Source: CAVPDA01 sp963702495 (lineage in GTDB: Bacteria > Pseudomonadota > Gammaproteobacteria > Burkholderiales > Rhodocyclaceae). From it: a DNA stretch of 64,000 bases. Shown here one piece after another: positions 32,798-42,520 of the stretch. The stretch's first letter is position 1; each line of letters begins with the position of its first letter. Location: positions 1 through 64,000 of the forward strand of contig CAVPDA010000017.1 of NCBI GenBank assembly GCA_963702495.1. The letters run 5' to 3'. The notes below the pieces were generated by a model. That model was not told where the DNA came from and ran no database searches. It was given only the letters and a program-made list of their open reading frames with translations. A program made the translations under genes and the position numbers.

Positions 32798-32984
32798 CGT
32801 TTTAATTCCTCCCAGAGGTGTCTTGCCGAATGTCCGTAAAAAAAGCCCGGCAAAACTATCACGGGAAGCGCGGCTGCATTATCGTTTTCTTTTATTGTGA
32901 AATCAGGCAGGCGAATTTTTCGAGCCGCGCACCAGCACGCGCACTGCGGCCGCGCGGCGGGATTACCGCGGCGGAATACGCCGC
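32798..32984. other. promoter region of sat-aprBA
   Basis: An AT-rich patch (TTATCGTTTTCTTTTATTGTG, positions about 32880-32900, plus strand) sits about 90 bases upstream of sat in an otherwise GC-rich gap, a likely promoter area for the minus-strand operon. No precise boxes were assigned. Confidence 0.35.
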
Positions 32985-34415
32985 CTACTTCTTCTTGTCC
33001 TCTTCCAGCTGGCGCCGCTGCAGTTCCCGCAGCCGCGCATCCACCGCGGATTGCTCGTAGAAATCCCCGTCCCCCGCCTTCTGCGCGATCTGCAGTTGCT
33101 CGACGGCGGCCCGCAACTGGCCTTGAAGGGCATAGACCTCTGCCTGCGACCGATGCTGCAGCAGGCGCTTGCCCAGGGCCGCATAGGCCTTCGCCTGCAG
33201 CGACCAGAGGCGGGCATCGGCGGGAAAAGTCCGCAACTCGGCGGCAGCAGCCTGACGCGCCTCGTCCGCCCGGCCGGCAAGCAACTGGGCGTCGATCGCT
33301 CCATAGATCAGTGCCCTGTCCTGCGGAAAGCGGGCGCGGGCGTCGCGATAGGTCTTGAGCGCGGCGGCGGCATCGCCGCTCCCGGACTGCACGTCCGCGG
33401 CAAGCGTCTCGATCATCGGCGAGCCGGCATTCAGCCGCCGCAGCGCCGCGACCTCGCGTTCCGCTGCCGCGTAGTTCTTGGCCCGCAACTGCGCCCGCGC
33501 CAGACCGTAGCGCGCGGCGACCTCGGACGCGTACTTCTTATCGCGCAGCTGCGCTTCGAAATCGGTGATCGCATCGGCGGGCATGCCCTGTTCGCTCCTG
33601 AGCTTGGCGCGAACTAGTTGAAAACCCAGGGAATCCGGTACCTGTCGTTGCGACCGGGCGGCAGCGCGATTTTCCATGTCGGCGATGCGCTCGGTGGTGA
33701 GCGGGTGGGTGCGCAGGTAGGCCGGCGCGTTGTTCTCGTAGAGCCGGCCGAACTGCTGCAGCCGGACGAAGAAGGACGCCATGCCCTGCACCTCGTAGCC
33801 CGAGGATTCCAGGATCTGCATGCCGATGCGGTCGGCTTCGCGCTCGAATTCGCGCGTGTAGTTGAGCTGGGTCTGGACATTGATGGCCGTCCCGGTGGCC
33901 AGTGCCGCCTGGGCTACCTGGGCATTGGAACCCGCAGCCAGGATGGCGACCACCAGCGCGGCCAGTGACGTCAGGTTGGCCTGTCCCTGCTTGCCCACCA
34001 TGCGCGCGATGTGGCGCTGCTCCACGTGTGCGATCTCGTGGGACAGCACCGCGGCCAGTTCCGACTCGCTCTGCGCGGCCAGCAGCAGTCCGGTATGGAC
34101 CCCGATGTACCCGCCGGGCAGCGCGAAGGCGTTGAGCGTGGGGTCCTTGACGGCGAAGAATTCGAAGTCCTGGCGCGCACCGGGGGCATTCGCCGCCAGC
34201 CGCCCCCCCAGGTCATTGAGATAGCCCTGAATCTCCGCGTCATCGACATAGGCTGCATCGTGCTGGCGAATGTCGCGCACGATGGATTCGCCGATGCGGC
34301 GCTCCATTTGCGGCGACAGATCCGCTGCGGACGATTCCCCGAGGTCCGGCAGCCCCTCCGCCAGCGCCGGCGGCGCCAGCAGCAGGGCTGCGATAAGTAA
34401 TTCTTTCCAATGCAT
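32985..34415 (-). CDS. bepA: BepA-like periplasmic M48 metalloprotease with TPR repeats
   Basis: 476 residues from the ATG at 34415. Signal peptide (MHWKELLIAALLLAPPALAE), M48 protease domain with the zinc motif HEIAH at 126-130 and the third ligand in REFEREADRIG, then C-terminal tetratricopeptide-like repeats (VAARYGLARAQLRAKNYAAA and others) ending in a lysine-rich tail. BepA acts in outer-membrane protein (LptD) quality control. The longer upstream frame to 34625 adds no recognisable sequence. Monocistronic on the minus strand. Confidence 0.9.
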   Translation of the reverse strand: MHWKELLIAALLLAPPALAEGLPDLGESSAADLSPQMERRIGESIVRDIRQHDAAYVDDAEIQGYLNDLGGRLAANAPGARQDFEFFAVKDPTLNAFALPGGYIGVHTGLLLAAQSESELAAVLSHEIAHVEQRHIARMVGKQGQANLTSLAALVVAILAAGSNAQVAQAALATGTAINVQTQLNYTREFEREADRIGMQILESSGYEVQGMASFFVRLQQFGRLYENNAPAYLRTHPLTTERIADMENRAAARSQRQVPDSLGFQLVRAKLRSEQGMPADAITDFEAQLRDKKYASEVAARYGLARAQLRAKNYAAAEREVAALRRLNAGSPMIETLAADVQSGSGDAAAALKTYRDARARFPQDRALIYGAIDAQLLAGRADEARQAAAAELRTFPADARLWSLQAKAYAALGKRLLQHRSQAEVYALQGQLRAAVEQLQIAQKAGDGDFYEQSAVDARLRELQRRQLEEDKKK

Positions 34416-34518
34416 AGTGGTATGATATTCCGAACGCAGTAAGGAGCGCCGGATTCCGTGTCTCTTGGCTCGCCGGCGACGACTATAACCGCTGGACCCG
34501 AGGTCGTCTCGACGTTCG

Positions 34519-34956
34519 ATGAGTTTCAAGCCGCTACTGCTTGTCGACGACTCCCCCGAAGACGTCCAACTCATCCTCCACGCCCTGAAAGCCGTGCTGC
34601 CGCAGGAACATGTCGCGGTCAGCAATTCGGGCGAGGACGCCTTGGATTACCTGTTCGCGCGCGACCGCCACGCCGGACGCGACGCCCACGTCCAGCCGCG
34701 CCTGACCCTGCTCGATCTGAACCTGCCCCGCGTCAGCGGATTGGATGTCCTAAGCCAGATCCGCGCCAATCCGGCCACACGGCTGCTGCCGGTGGTCATC
34801 GTTTCCGCCTCGGTGGAGCAGAAGGACATTCGCGCCGCGATGCAGCACGGCGCCAACAGCTACGTGCGCAAGTCGCTCGACTACTCGAAGCTCAACGACT
34901 CGATGACGCTCCTGGCGCGGTACTGGCTGGAGCTCAACATCGAGCCTCCGAACTGA
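34519..34956 (+). CDS. single-domain response regulator (Rcp1-like)
   Basis: 145 residues, only a receiver domain. Acidic pair D10-D11 (LLVDDSPEDVQLIL), phospho-acceptor Asp at 66 (LTLLDLNLPRVSG), Ser/Thr in VIVSASV and the Lys of YVRKS. The SPEDVQLI start and the loop between strands resemble Rcp1-type regulators that pair with hybrid or phytochrome kinases. No kinase is adjacent. The next gene, moaC, starts 56 bases later on the same strand. Confidence 0.88.
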   Translation: MSFKPLLLVDDSPEDVQLILHALKAVLPQEHVAVSNSGEDALDYLFARDRHAGRDAHVQPRLTLLDLNLPRVSGLDVLSQIRANPATRLLPVVIVSASVEQKDIRAAMQHGANSYVRKSLDYSKLNDSMTLLARYWLELNIEPPN

Positions 34957-35012
34957 CAGAAGCGGTAGCCGGGGCAAGGACAACCAGTCCGCATTCGAGG
35001 CGTTACGCATTC

Positions 35013-35552
35013 ATGAGTTCCCCACTTACCCATTTCGACGATCAGGGCCAGGCGCGCATGGTCGATGTCGGAGAAAAAGCGGAAACCCGTCGCGTGGCAC
35101 GAGCCGCAGGCACCATACGCATGCGTCCGGAAACGCTGGCCCTGATCGAGTCGGGCAGCGCGAAGAAGGGAGATGTGCTGGGTGTGGCGCGCATCGCAGC
35201 GATTCAGGGCGCCAAGCGCACGTCGGAACTCATTCCACTCTGTCACCCGCTCGCCCTCACGAAAATCGCGGTCGAATTCGCGATCGACCACGAACACGCC
35301 GCGATCACCTGCGAAGTGACGGCTAACAGCTTCGGACGCACCGGTGTCGAAATGGAAGCGCTGACCGCCGTAAGCGTTGGATTGCTGACCATCTACGACA
35401 TGTGCAAGGCGGCAGAGCGCGGCATGCAGATCGGCAACATCCGATTGGTTGAAAAGTCCGGCGGGAAATCGGGGCACTGGCAGGCCAGAGGTTCCGAATG
35501 GCCCGCGAATCCGGCCGATGAAGGCAGTCTCCCGGCAGCAGGGATACGATAA
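35013..35552 (+). CDS. moaC: cyclic pyranopterin monophosphate synthase
   Basis: Second step of molybdenum-cofactor synthesis. 179 residues from the ATG at 35013, some 15-20 more than usual because of a C-terminal tail (ARGSEWPANPADEGSLPAAG). Core motifs intact: RMVDVGEKAETRRVARAAG, KKGDVLGVARIAAIQGAKRT, LIPLCHPLALTKI, and YDMCKA. No other moa gene is in the window. Confidence 0.95.
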   Translation: MSSPLTHFDDQGQARMVDVGEKAETRRVARAAGTIRMRPETLALIESGSAKKGDVLGVARIAAIQGAKRTSELIPLCHPLALTKIAVEFAIDHEHAAITCEVTANSFGRTGVEMEALTAVSVGLLTIYDMCKAAERGMQIGNIRLVEKSGGKSGHWQARGSEWPANPADEGSLPAAGIR

Positions 35553-35661
35553 ACAGGCTTAATGCAGCTATGCAATCGAAAAATTTGAGAAGCGGAACAT
35601 TTCTCAGTAGATTCTGCCGGCTTAGAAGTATTTGAACATATAGCGAATTTCAGAAGGGCTC

Positions 35662-35715
35662 ATGAACCTGAAGCGCTATTATCCACGCGTGGTCTGCGCG
35701 ACCCGCAAATATTGA
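35662..35715 (+). CDS. possible 17-codon leader peptide upstream of soxY
   Basis: GAAGGG followed by ATG opens MNLKRYYPRVVCATRKY then TGA, ending 21 bases before soxY. The spacing and ribosome site look purposeful, and it contains one Cys and two adjacent Tyr. It may be a translated leader or chance. Confidence 0.3.
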   Translation: MNLKRYYPRVVCATRKY

Positions 35716-35736
35716 CTGACCGATAGGAGCGAATGT

Positions 35737-36207
35737 ATGGACCAATCTAGGAGGGTGCTGCTGAAGGGCGCAGGCGCGGGCGGGGCATTGGCGGCGTTCA
35801 TCGCAGCCGGCGTGCTCAAACCGACCCAGGTGCTGGCCGCCGAGTGGAACAAGGGAGCGTTCGAGTCCAAGGACCCGGAGGGCGCCATGAAGGGCCTCGG
35901 CGTCAGCGGCGCGGCCGACAGCAAGGACGTCACGATCAAGGCGCCGGATATCGCCGAGAACGGAGCGGTGGTGCCGGTGGAAGTGGAGAGCAAGGTTCCG
36001 AACACGCAGCAGATCTCGATCGTCATCGAGAAGAACCCGACGCCCCTGGCGGCAAGCTTCGATTTCTCCAACGGCGCCCAGCCTTCGGTCGCGGTGCGGT
36101 TGAAGATGGGCCAGACGTCCAACATCAAGGTGATCGCCAAGGCTGACGGCAAGTTCTACACGACCAGCAAGGAAGTCAAGGTCACCATCGGCGGCTGCGG
36201 CGGCTGA
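35737..36207 (+). CDS. soxY: thiosulfate-oxidation carrier subunit SoxY
   Basis: Periplasmic sulfur carrier. 156 residues. Tat-type signal with RR at the N-terminus (SRRVLLKGAGAGGALAAFIA, cleaved near VLAAE) and the swinging-arm C-terminus TIGGCGG, whose Cys binds the sulfur substrate. Works as a heterodimer with SoxZ, encoded 39 bases downstream. First gene of soxYZAX. Confidence 0.97.
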   Translation: MDQSRRVLLKGAGAGGALAAFIAAGVLKPTQVLAAEWNKGAFESKDPEGAMKGLGVSGAADSKDVTIKAPDIAENGAVVPVEVESKVPNTQQISIVIEKNPTPLAASFDFSNGAQPSVAVRLKMGQTSNIKVIAKADGKFYTTSKEVKVTIGGCGG

Positions 36208-36246
36208 CCGACAACCGAATCCCGAGACATAGCGAGGAACACACAA

Positions 36247-36561
36247 ATGGCAGATCCGATGAAAATCCGCGCCACCATGCAAGGTGACACGGCAGAGATT
36301 CGCGTGCTGGTCAATCACCCGATGGAGACCGGCCAGCGCAAAGACGCCAAGACCGGCGAACTGGTGCCCGCCCACTTCATTCAGGCCCTGACGGCCACGG
36401 TCGGCGATAAGACGGTGCTGGACAGCCAGATCGGCACATCGGTGTCGCGCAACCCGGTGTTCGGCTTCAAGGTGAAAGGCGCCAAGGCCGGAGACAAGGT
36501 CACCATCACCTGGAAGGACAACAAGGGCGACACCCGCACCGACGAAGCCACGGTCGCCTGA
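36247..36561 (+). CDS. soxZ: thiosulfate-oxidation carrier subunit SoxZ
   Basis: 104 residues, no signal peptide, exported together with SoxY. Family pattern MKIRATMQGDTAEIRVLVNH, PAHFIQALTATVGDKTVL and VSRNPVFGFKVKGAKAGDKV. Stabilises SoxY. Normal length. Confidence 0.97.
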   Translation: MADPMKIRATMQGDTAEIRVLVNHPMETGQRKDAKTGELVPAHFIQALTATVGDKTVLDSQIGTSVSRNPVFGFKVKGAKAGDKVTITWKDNKGDTRTDEATVA

Positions 36562-36638
36562 TCGCGGCCAAGAAGGACAAGCGCGGGGCGGCGCAACCGC
36601 ACCCGCGCAATCAGCCCCACAATTTTTGGAGGAGTGAA

Positions 36639-37472
36639 ATGAAATTCAAACTCCAGGCAGTGGCCGCGCTGTTCGCGCTTCCGCTCGCGCTCACTGCCCT
36701 CGCCCAGCAGAGCATCACGGACAAGGACGCCAAAGACGCCACGATTCAGGAAATCGAGCGTTACCGGGAAATGCTGGCCGACGGCAACCCCGCCGAACTC
36801 TACGAGGCCCGCGGCGAGGAACTGTGGAAGACCAAGCGCGGACCGAAGAACGCCTCGCTCGAAAAATGCGACCTGGGCCTCGGCGCCGGCGTGGTCAAGG
36901 GCGCCTATGCCCAGATGCCGCGCTACTTCGCGGATGTGGACAAGGTGCAGGATCTGGAATCGCGCCTGCTCACCTGCATAGTGACGCTGCAGGGCTTCAA
37001 GGCGGAGGAATTCACCAAGCAGCCCTTCGGCAGCGAGTACCACAAGTCCGATCTCGAAGCCCTGACGGCCTATGTCGTCACCCACTCGAAGGGCGTGACG
37101 ATGAACGCCCCCATGAAGCATCCCAAGGAGAAGGAAGCCTACGAGATCGGCAAGCGCATCTTCTTCTACCGCGCCGGACCCTACGATTTCGCCTGCGCCA
37201 CCTGCCATGCGGAGAACGGCCGCCGCATCCGCCTGCAGGACCTGCCCAACCTGACGACGCACGCCGGGGCCAAGCTCGGCTACGGCACGTGGCCCGCATA
37301 CCGCGTGTCGCAGGGAGAATTCCGCACCATGCAATGGCGCATGAACGACTGCTATCGCCAGCAGCGCTTCCCCGAACCGGAGTTCGGCGCGGATACGGTG
37401 ACCGCACTGCTCACCTACCTCGCCGCGACCGCCGCCGGGGCACCCTATCAAGGCCCCGGCATCAAGCGCTGA
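36639..37472 (+). CDS. soxA: L-cysteine S-thiosulfotransferase subunit SoxA (cytochrome c)
   Basis: Joins thiosulfate to the SoxY cysteine. 277 residues with a signal peptide (VAALFALPLALTALAQ). One heme site CATCH at about 188-192 and the persulfide Cys heme ligand in NDCYRQQRFPEPEFG at about 238. The N-terminal domain keeps two cysteines (KCDLG and TCIVT) but has no CxxCH, so this is the single-heme SoxA form. Start ATG 36639 behind TTGGAGGAG. Confidence 0.97.
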   Translation: MKFKLQAVAALFALPLALTALAQQSITDKDAKDATIQEIERYREMLADGNPAELYEARGEELWKTKRGPKNASLEKCDLGLGAGVVKGAYAQMPRYFADVDKVQDLESRLLTCIVTLQGFKAEEFTKQPFGSEYHKSDLEALTAYVVTHSKGVTMNAPMKHPKEKEAYEIGKRIFFYRAGPYDFACATCHAENGRRIRLQDLPNLTTHAGAKLGYGTWPAYRVSQGEFRTMQWRMNDCYRQQRFPEPEFGADTVTALLTYLAATAAGAPYQGPGIKR

Positions 37473-37487
37473 CCAGGAGACCCGACA

Positions 37488-38129
37488 ATGAGGACCGCAA
37501 GCATGATGATCAAGACCCTGTTGCCGCTTGCCCTGATGGGCGCCGTCACCGCCTATGCCGCCGACAAGGGTCACGACCCGGCCCTGGAACGTAAGGCCAT
37601 CGAGATGATGAAGCGCGATTTCCATGATCGGGGCATCGCGAAGGTGGACCGCATCAACCAGGACGCGCTGCAGGCCAGTTGCACCAAGTACGAGAACAAT
37701 CCGCCGCACGAAGGCGCGGACGGGCTGGACAAGCTCGAGAAGGAGCAGATGGAGGCGGTCAAGTGGCCCGCCGACGGCAAGTTCCTGGGTGACTGGAAAG
37801 CTGGCGAGAAGCTGGCCCAGAGCGGGCGCGGCATGACGTGGAGCGACAAGGCGGGCTCGGACAACGGCGGCAACTGCTACAACTGCCATCAACTGGCGCC
37901 GAAGGAGCTGTCCTACGGCACGATCGGACCGAGCCTTTATCACTACGGCAAGACGCGGGGCAACACGGCCGAAATCCAGAAATACACCTACGGCAAGATC
38001 TTCAATGCCAAGGCGTACAACCTGTGCACCAACATGCCCCGCTTCGGCCATTTCGGCATCCTGACGGAGCAGCAGATCAAGGATCTGGTGGCGCTGTTGC
38101 TGGACCCGGAATCACCGGTGAACAAGTAG
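37488..38129 (+). CDS. soxX: SoxX cytochrome c subunit
   Basis: Heme partner of SoxA. 213 residues; signal peptide (MMIKTLLPLALMGAVTAYAA) and one heme motif CYNCHQL at about 129-133; the distal Met may be in NMPRFG. Long N-terminal region with KYENNPPHEGADG is longer than in minimal SoxX but typical of betaproteobacterial forms. Starts 15 bases after soxA; followed by a terminator. Confidence 0.95.
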   Translation: MRTASMMIKTLLPLALMGAVTAYAADKGHDPALERKAIEMMKRDFHDRGIAKVDRINQDALQASCTKYENNPPHEGADGLDKLEKEQMEAVKWPADGKFLGDWKAGEKLAQSGRGMTWSDKAGSDNGGNCYNCHQLAPKELSYGTIGPSLYHYGKTRGNTAEIQKYTYGKIFNAKAYNLCTNMPRFGHFGILTEQQIKDLVALLLDPESPVNK

Positions 38130-38147
38130 TCGAGGCAACATACAGTC

Positions 38148-38178
38148 AAGGCTTGGCCTGGGGCCAAGCCTTTTTTTT
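38148..38178 (+). terminator. intrinsic terminator after soxX
   Basis: AAGGCTTGGCC-TGG-GGCCAAGCCTT followed by eight T. Textbook structure. It separates soxYZAX from soxB, 30 bases further on, so soxB needs read-through or its own promoter. Confidence 0.92.
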
Positions 38179-38207
38179 CTGATCGACACGAAACATGAGG
38201 AGCCTCC

Positions 38208-39935
38208 ATGTCGATGAATCGCCGAGAATTCCTGCAGATCCTCGCCGCCGCCTCCGCCGCCGGCTTTGCCCTGGACAGCCGCTCGCTGCTCGCTGCCGAC
38301 GGCGGCGACAAGATGTACGACGTGCCGCGTTTCGGCAACGTGCACCTGCTGCATTTCACCGATTGCCACGCCCAGCTTGTGCCGATCTACTTCCGCGAGC
38401 CGCAGGTGAATATCGGAATCGGGGAGGCGACCGGCAAGCCGCCCCATCTGGTGGGTGAAAACCTGCTGAAGCACTTCAACATCAAGCCTGGAACGGTCGA
38501 AGCCCATGCCTTCACCTATCTCGAGTTTGACCAGGCGTCCAAGACCTACGGCAAGGTCGGCGGCTTCGCCCATCTCGCGACCCTGGTCAAGAGGCTGCGG
38601 GCGGGGCGCCCGGGCGCGCTGCTGCTGGACGGCGGCGACACCTGGCAGGGCTCGGCAACGGCGCTGTGGACCAAAGGCCAGGACATGGTGGACGCCTGCA
38701 AGCTCCTGGGCGTGGACATGATGACTTCGCACTGGGAATTCACCCTCGGCCACGAGCGGGTCAAGGAAATCGTCGACAAGGACTTAAGTGGAAAAAGCGG
38801 GGCAAGGATCGAATTCCTCGCCCAGAACGTCAAGACCACCGACTTCGGGGATCAGGTGTTCAAGCCCTACGCCCTGCGCGAAATGAACGGCGTCAAGGTG
38901 GCGATCATCGGCCAGGCCTTTCCGTATACACCGATCGCCAACCCGCGCTACATGGTGCCCGACTGGACCTTCGGCATCCAGGACGAGGAGATGCAGAAGG
39001 TGGTAACGAAGGCGCGCAGCGAAGGGGCTCAGGTGGTGGTGGTGCTGTCGCACAACGGCATGGACGTGGACCTCAAGATGGCGAGCCGGGTCACCGGCAT
39101 CGACGCCATCCTCGGCGGCCACACGCACGACGGCGTGCCCGCCCCCAGCATCGTCAAGAATGCCGGCGGCCAGACCCTGGTGTTCAACTCGGGATCCAAC
39201 AGCAAGTTCCTGTCGGTGCTCGACTTCGACGTCAAGGGCGGCAAGATCCAGGATTTCCGCTACAAGCTGCTGCCGGTGTTCTCCAACCTGCTGCCGGCGG
39301 ACAAGGAGATGGCGGCTCTCATCGATCAAGGTGCGGGCGCCGTACAAAGCAAACTGGAGGAAAAGCTCGCCGTCAGCGAAGGCCTTTTGTACCGCCGCGG
39401 CAACTTCAACGGTACCTGGGACCAGTTGATCCTGGACGCCATGCTCGAAGTGAAAGGGGCGCAGATCGCCTTCTCCCCCGGTTTCCGCTGGGGCACCAGC
39501 CTTCTGCCCGGTCAGGTCATAACCATGGAGCACCTGATGGACCAGACCGCCATCACCTACCCCTATTCCACCCTCACCGACATGAGCGGCGAGACGATCA
39601 AGACCATCCTCGAGGACGTCTGCGACAACCTGTTCAATCCGGATCCCTATTACCAGCAGGGCGGCGACATGGTGCGCGTCGGCGGTCTCGCTTACACCTG
39701 CGATCCGAACGCCAAGATGGGTAGCCGCATCCAGGACATGCGCCTGGACGGCAAACCGATCGAAGCGGGGAAGACCTACAAGGTGGCAGGCTGGGCGCCG
39801 GTGGCGGAAGGTGCCAGCGGCGAACCGATCTGGGACGTGGTGGCGAAGTGGCTGCGCACCAAGAAGACCGTGGCCGCGCCCAAGCTCAACCTGCCCAAAC
39901 TGGTGGGCATGGCAGGCAACCCCGGCATCGCCTGA
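38208..39935 (+). CDS. soxB: S-sulfosulfanyl-L-cysteine sulfohydrolase SoxB
   Basis: Dimanganese enzyme that hydrolyses the sulfone group from SoxYZ-bound thiosulfate, releasing sulfate. 575 residues. Tat signal NRREFLQILAAASAAGFALD, metallophosphatase core FTDCHAQL, LLDGGDTWQGSATA, VVLSHNGMDVDL and GGHTHD, and the C-terminal domain with YTCDPNAKMG at the substrate pocket. No soxCD in the window, so this is the truncated Sox pathway as far as seen here. Confidence 0.97.
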   Translation: MSMNRREFLQILAAASAAGFALDSRSLLAADGGDKMYDVPRFGNVHLLHFTDCHAQLVPIYFREPQVNIGIGEATGKPPHLVGENLLKHFNIKPGTVEAHAFTYLEFDQASKTYGKVGGFAHLATLVKRLRAGRPGALLLDGGDTWQGSATALWTKGQDMVDACKLLGVDMMTSHWEFTLGHERVKEIVDKDLSGKSGARIEFLAQNVKTTDFGDQVFKPYALREMNGVKVAIIGQAFPYTPIANPRYMVPDWTFGIQDEEMQKVVTKARSEGAQVVVVLSHNGMDVDLKMASRVTGIDAILGGHTHDGVPAPSIVKNAGGQTLVFNSGSNSKFLSVLDFDVKGGKIQDFRYKLLPVFSNLLPADKEMAALIDQGAGAVQSKLEEKLAVSEGLLYRRGNFNGTWDQLILDAMLEVKGAQIAFSPGFRWGTSLLPGQVITMEHLMDQTAITYPYSTLTDMSGETIKTILEDVCDNLFNPDPYYQQGGDMVRVGGLAYTCDPNAKMGSRIQDMRLDGKPIEAGKTYKVAGWAPVAEGASGEPIWDVVAKWLRTKKTVAAPKLNLPKLVGMAGNPGIA

Positions 39936-39953
39936 TTATCGTCCCGGCTTTGC

Positions 39954-39979
39954 GCTGGCGCACCGATCGGTGCGCCAGC
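39954..39979 (+). terminator. perfect 26-base dyad after soxB
   Basis: GCTGGCGCACCGA and its exact reverse complement directly adjoining, 19 bases after the soxB stop. No T-run follows, so it is a probable stability element or a weak terminator. Confidence 0.55.
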
Positions 39980-40341
39980 CGCATTTCGCAGCAGTCCATT
40001 CCATTTCACGAAGCAAAACGCAGTTCGCAGCACCCTGTTCTAGCGATAGAAATTTTTTGGGCCAAGTCTTATATAAGATACTTGTTGCTTTGCAAAAACC
40101 TTCCTATACTGCCATCCCATAACACCCACCCGGATTCGGTGACCGCCTGATCCGGACGTGTCCGGAGCGGAAGCACCCCTTCCGCTCGCGCGGCGAGCAG
40201 AATACCGCCCGCCACCGCTACGGAGGCAGGTCGGGGTACCGCCCACCAGGGCGGGCCAGCGACAGCCGGTTCAACAATTCATGCGTACTTTGCTGCGCGC
40301 AGGGACTGGACATTCACCCTTTTTTCAATCGAGGAAGAGAT
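39980..40341 (+). promoter_or_regulatory. upstream region and structured leader of aceA
   Basis: No gene in about 360 bases. TCTTATATAAGA at 40067-40078 is a perfect 12-base palindrome, followed by TTTGCAAAAA (about 40089-40098). From about 40130 the sequence is full of nested hairpins (CCGGAT...ATCCGG, TCCGGACGTGTCCGGA, CCGCCC...GGGCGG), suggesting a folded 5' leader of some 200 bases before the aceA start. Not recognised as any known riboswitch. Confidence 0.45.
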
Positions 40342-41637
<1,296 letters not shown>

Positions 41638-41676
41638 TCCCGCGCTCGCCACGAGCGAGCCGCGATCCACTCCACA

Positions 41677-41705
41677 CACCGCGCCCACCCCGGGCGCGGT
41701 GTTTT
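41677..41705 (+). terminator. intrinsic terminator after aceA
   Basis: CACCGCGCCC-ACCC-CGGGCGCGGTG followed by TTTTGCTTT. The stem begins 40 bases after the aceA stop. Confidence 0.85.
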
Positions 41706-41870
41706 GCTTTCGGGGACGGGCAACGCGGAGCTGGCGTTCGTTGTAGCAGCCGATCGCGGCGAGAACTCCGGTCTTGTGGCGGCAATGAAGCGCAGCCGGC
41801 GCGGCTCAAACCACAATGCAAGCGACGCCAATCTCGTGACGCTCGGATCATGACAGGGGTCGCTTGCGTA

Positions 41871-41880
41871 GTATGCATAC
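41871..41880. promoter_or_regulatory. palindrome upstream of the BrnT/BrnA pair
   Basis: GTATGCATAC, a perfect 10-base palindrome 12 bases before the BrnT start, overlapping a possible -10 box TACAAT (41878-41883). BrnA antitoxins repress their own operon, so this may be the operator. Confidence 0.45.
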
Positions 41881-41892
41881 AATACATATACT

Positions 41893-42162
41893 GTGGCGGT
41901 GGATATCGAGTTCGACCCCAGGAAGAACGCCGTCAATCTCCGCAAGCACGGCGTCTCACTGGCCGAGGGCGACGGCGTCCTGAACGATCCGCTCGCCCTG
42001 ACGATCGAGGACGAGACAGCGCAAGACGAAAGACGCTTCGCGACCCTGGGGGCCAACGTTTTCGGTGCGCTCATGGTCGTGGTCTGGACGCAGCGCGATG
42101 AAGTGATTCGGATGATCTCGGTGCGCAAGGCCGAACCTAACGAGAGGCGGGCATATGAATAA
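41893..42162 (+). CDS. brnT: BrnT-family toxin
   Basis: Type II toxin of the RelE-like fold, a ribosome-dependent or free RNase. 89 residues from GTG 41893. Family pattern: FDPRKNAVNLRKHGVSLAEG, DPLALTIEDETAQDERRFAT, LGANVFGALMVVV, and the basic C-terminal IRMISVRKAEPNERRAYE. Overlaps the antitoxin start by 8 bases, so the two are coupled. Confidence 0.92.
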   Translation: MAVDIEFDPRKNAVNLRKHGVSLAEGDGVLNDPLALTIEDETAQDERRFATLGANVFGALMVVVWTQRDEVIRMISVRKAEPNERRAYE

Positions 42163-42406
42163 GGAACTTGATTTCTCGAAAGGCAGGCGGGGCGCCGTCG
42201 CTGCGGCGACGGGGAAGACCCGCATCACGATCTACCTCGACGACGAGATCCTGCATCGCTTCAAGGCCGAGTCGGAAAAGACGGGCCGGGGATACCAAAC
42301 CCTAATCAACGATGCCTTGGCTGAGGTGCTCGGCCTCAAGAAGGAATCCCTCACACCGGAGCTGATTAGACAAATCGTCCGTGAGGAATTGGAGGCCCAC
42401 CATTAA
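42155..42406 (+). CDS. brnA: BrnA-family antitoxin
   Basis: 83 residues. The C-terminal ribbon-helix-helix domain is clear: KTRITIYLDDEILHRFKAES followed by EKTGRGYQTLINDALAEVLG. It would bind and neutralise BrnT and repress the operon. The N-terminal DFSKGRRGAV is the usual toxin-contact segment. Confidence 0.92.
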   Translation: MNKELDFSKGRRGAVAAATGKTRITIYLDDEILHRFKAESEKTGRGYQTLINDALAEVLGLKKESLTPELIRQIVREELEAHH

Positions 42407-42520
42407 GCACGGACCGCGCGCCGCTTGCAGTAGGGAGACAGCGGTTCTGTGCGTTCGCGTTACCCGCGAATGACGGAGAGTCCGCCGACCTGGAGCAGGC
42501 CGTCGGGGTTGCTAGCGACG

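Noticed and set aside
40130..40341. Known riboswitch (glycine or cobalamin) before aceA
   Set aside because: The conserved core strings of these classes were looked for and not found.
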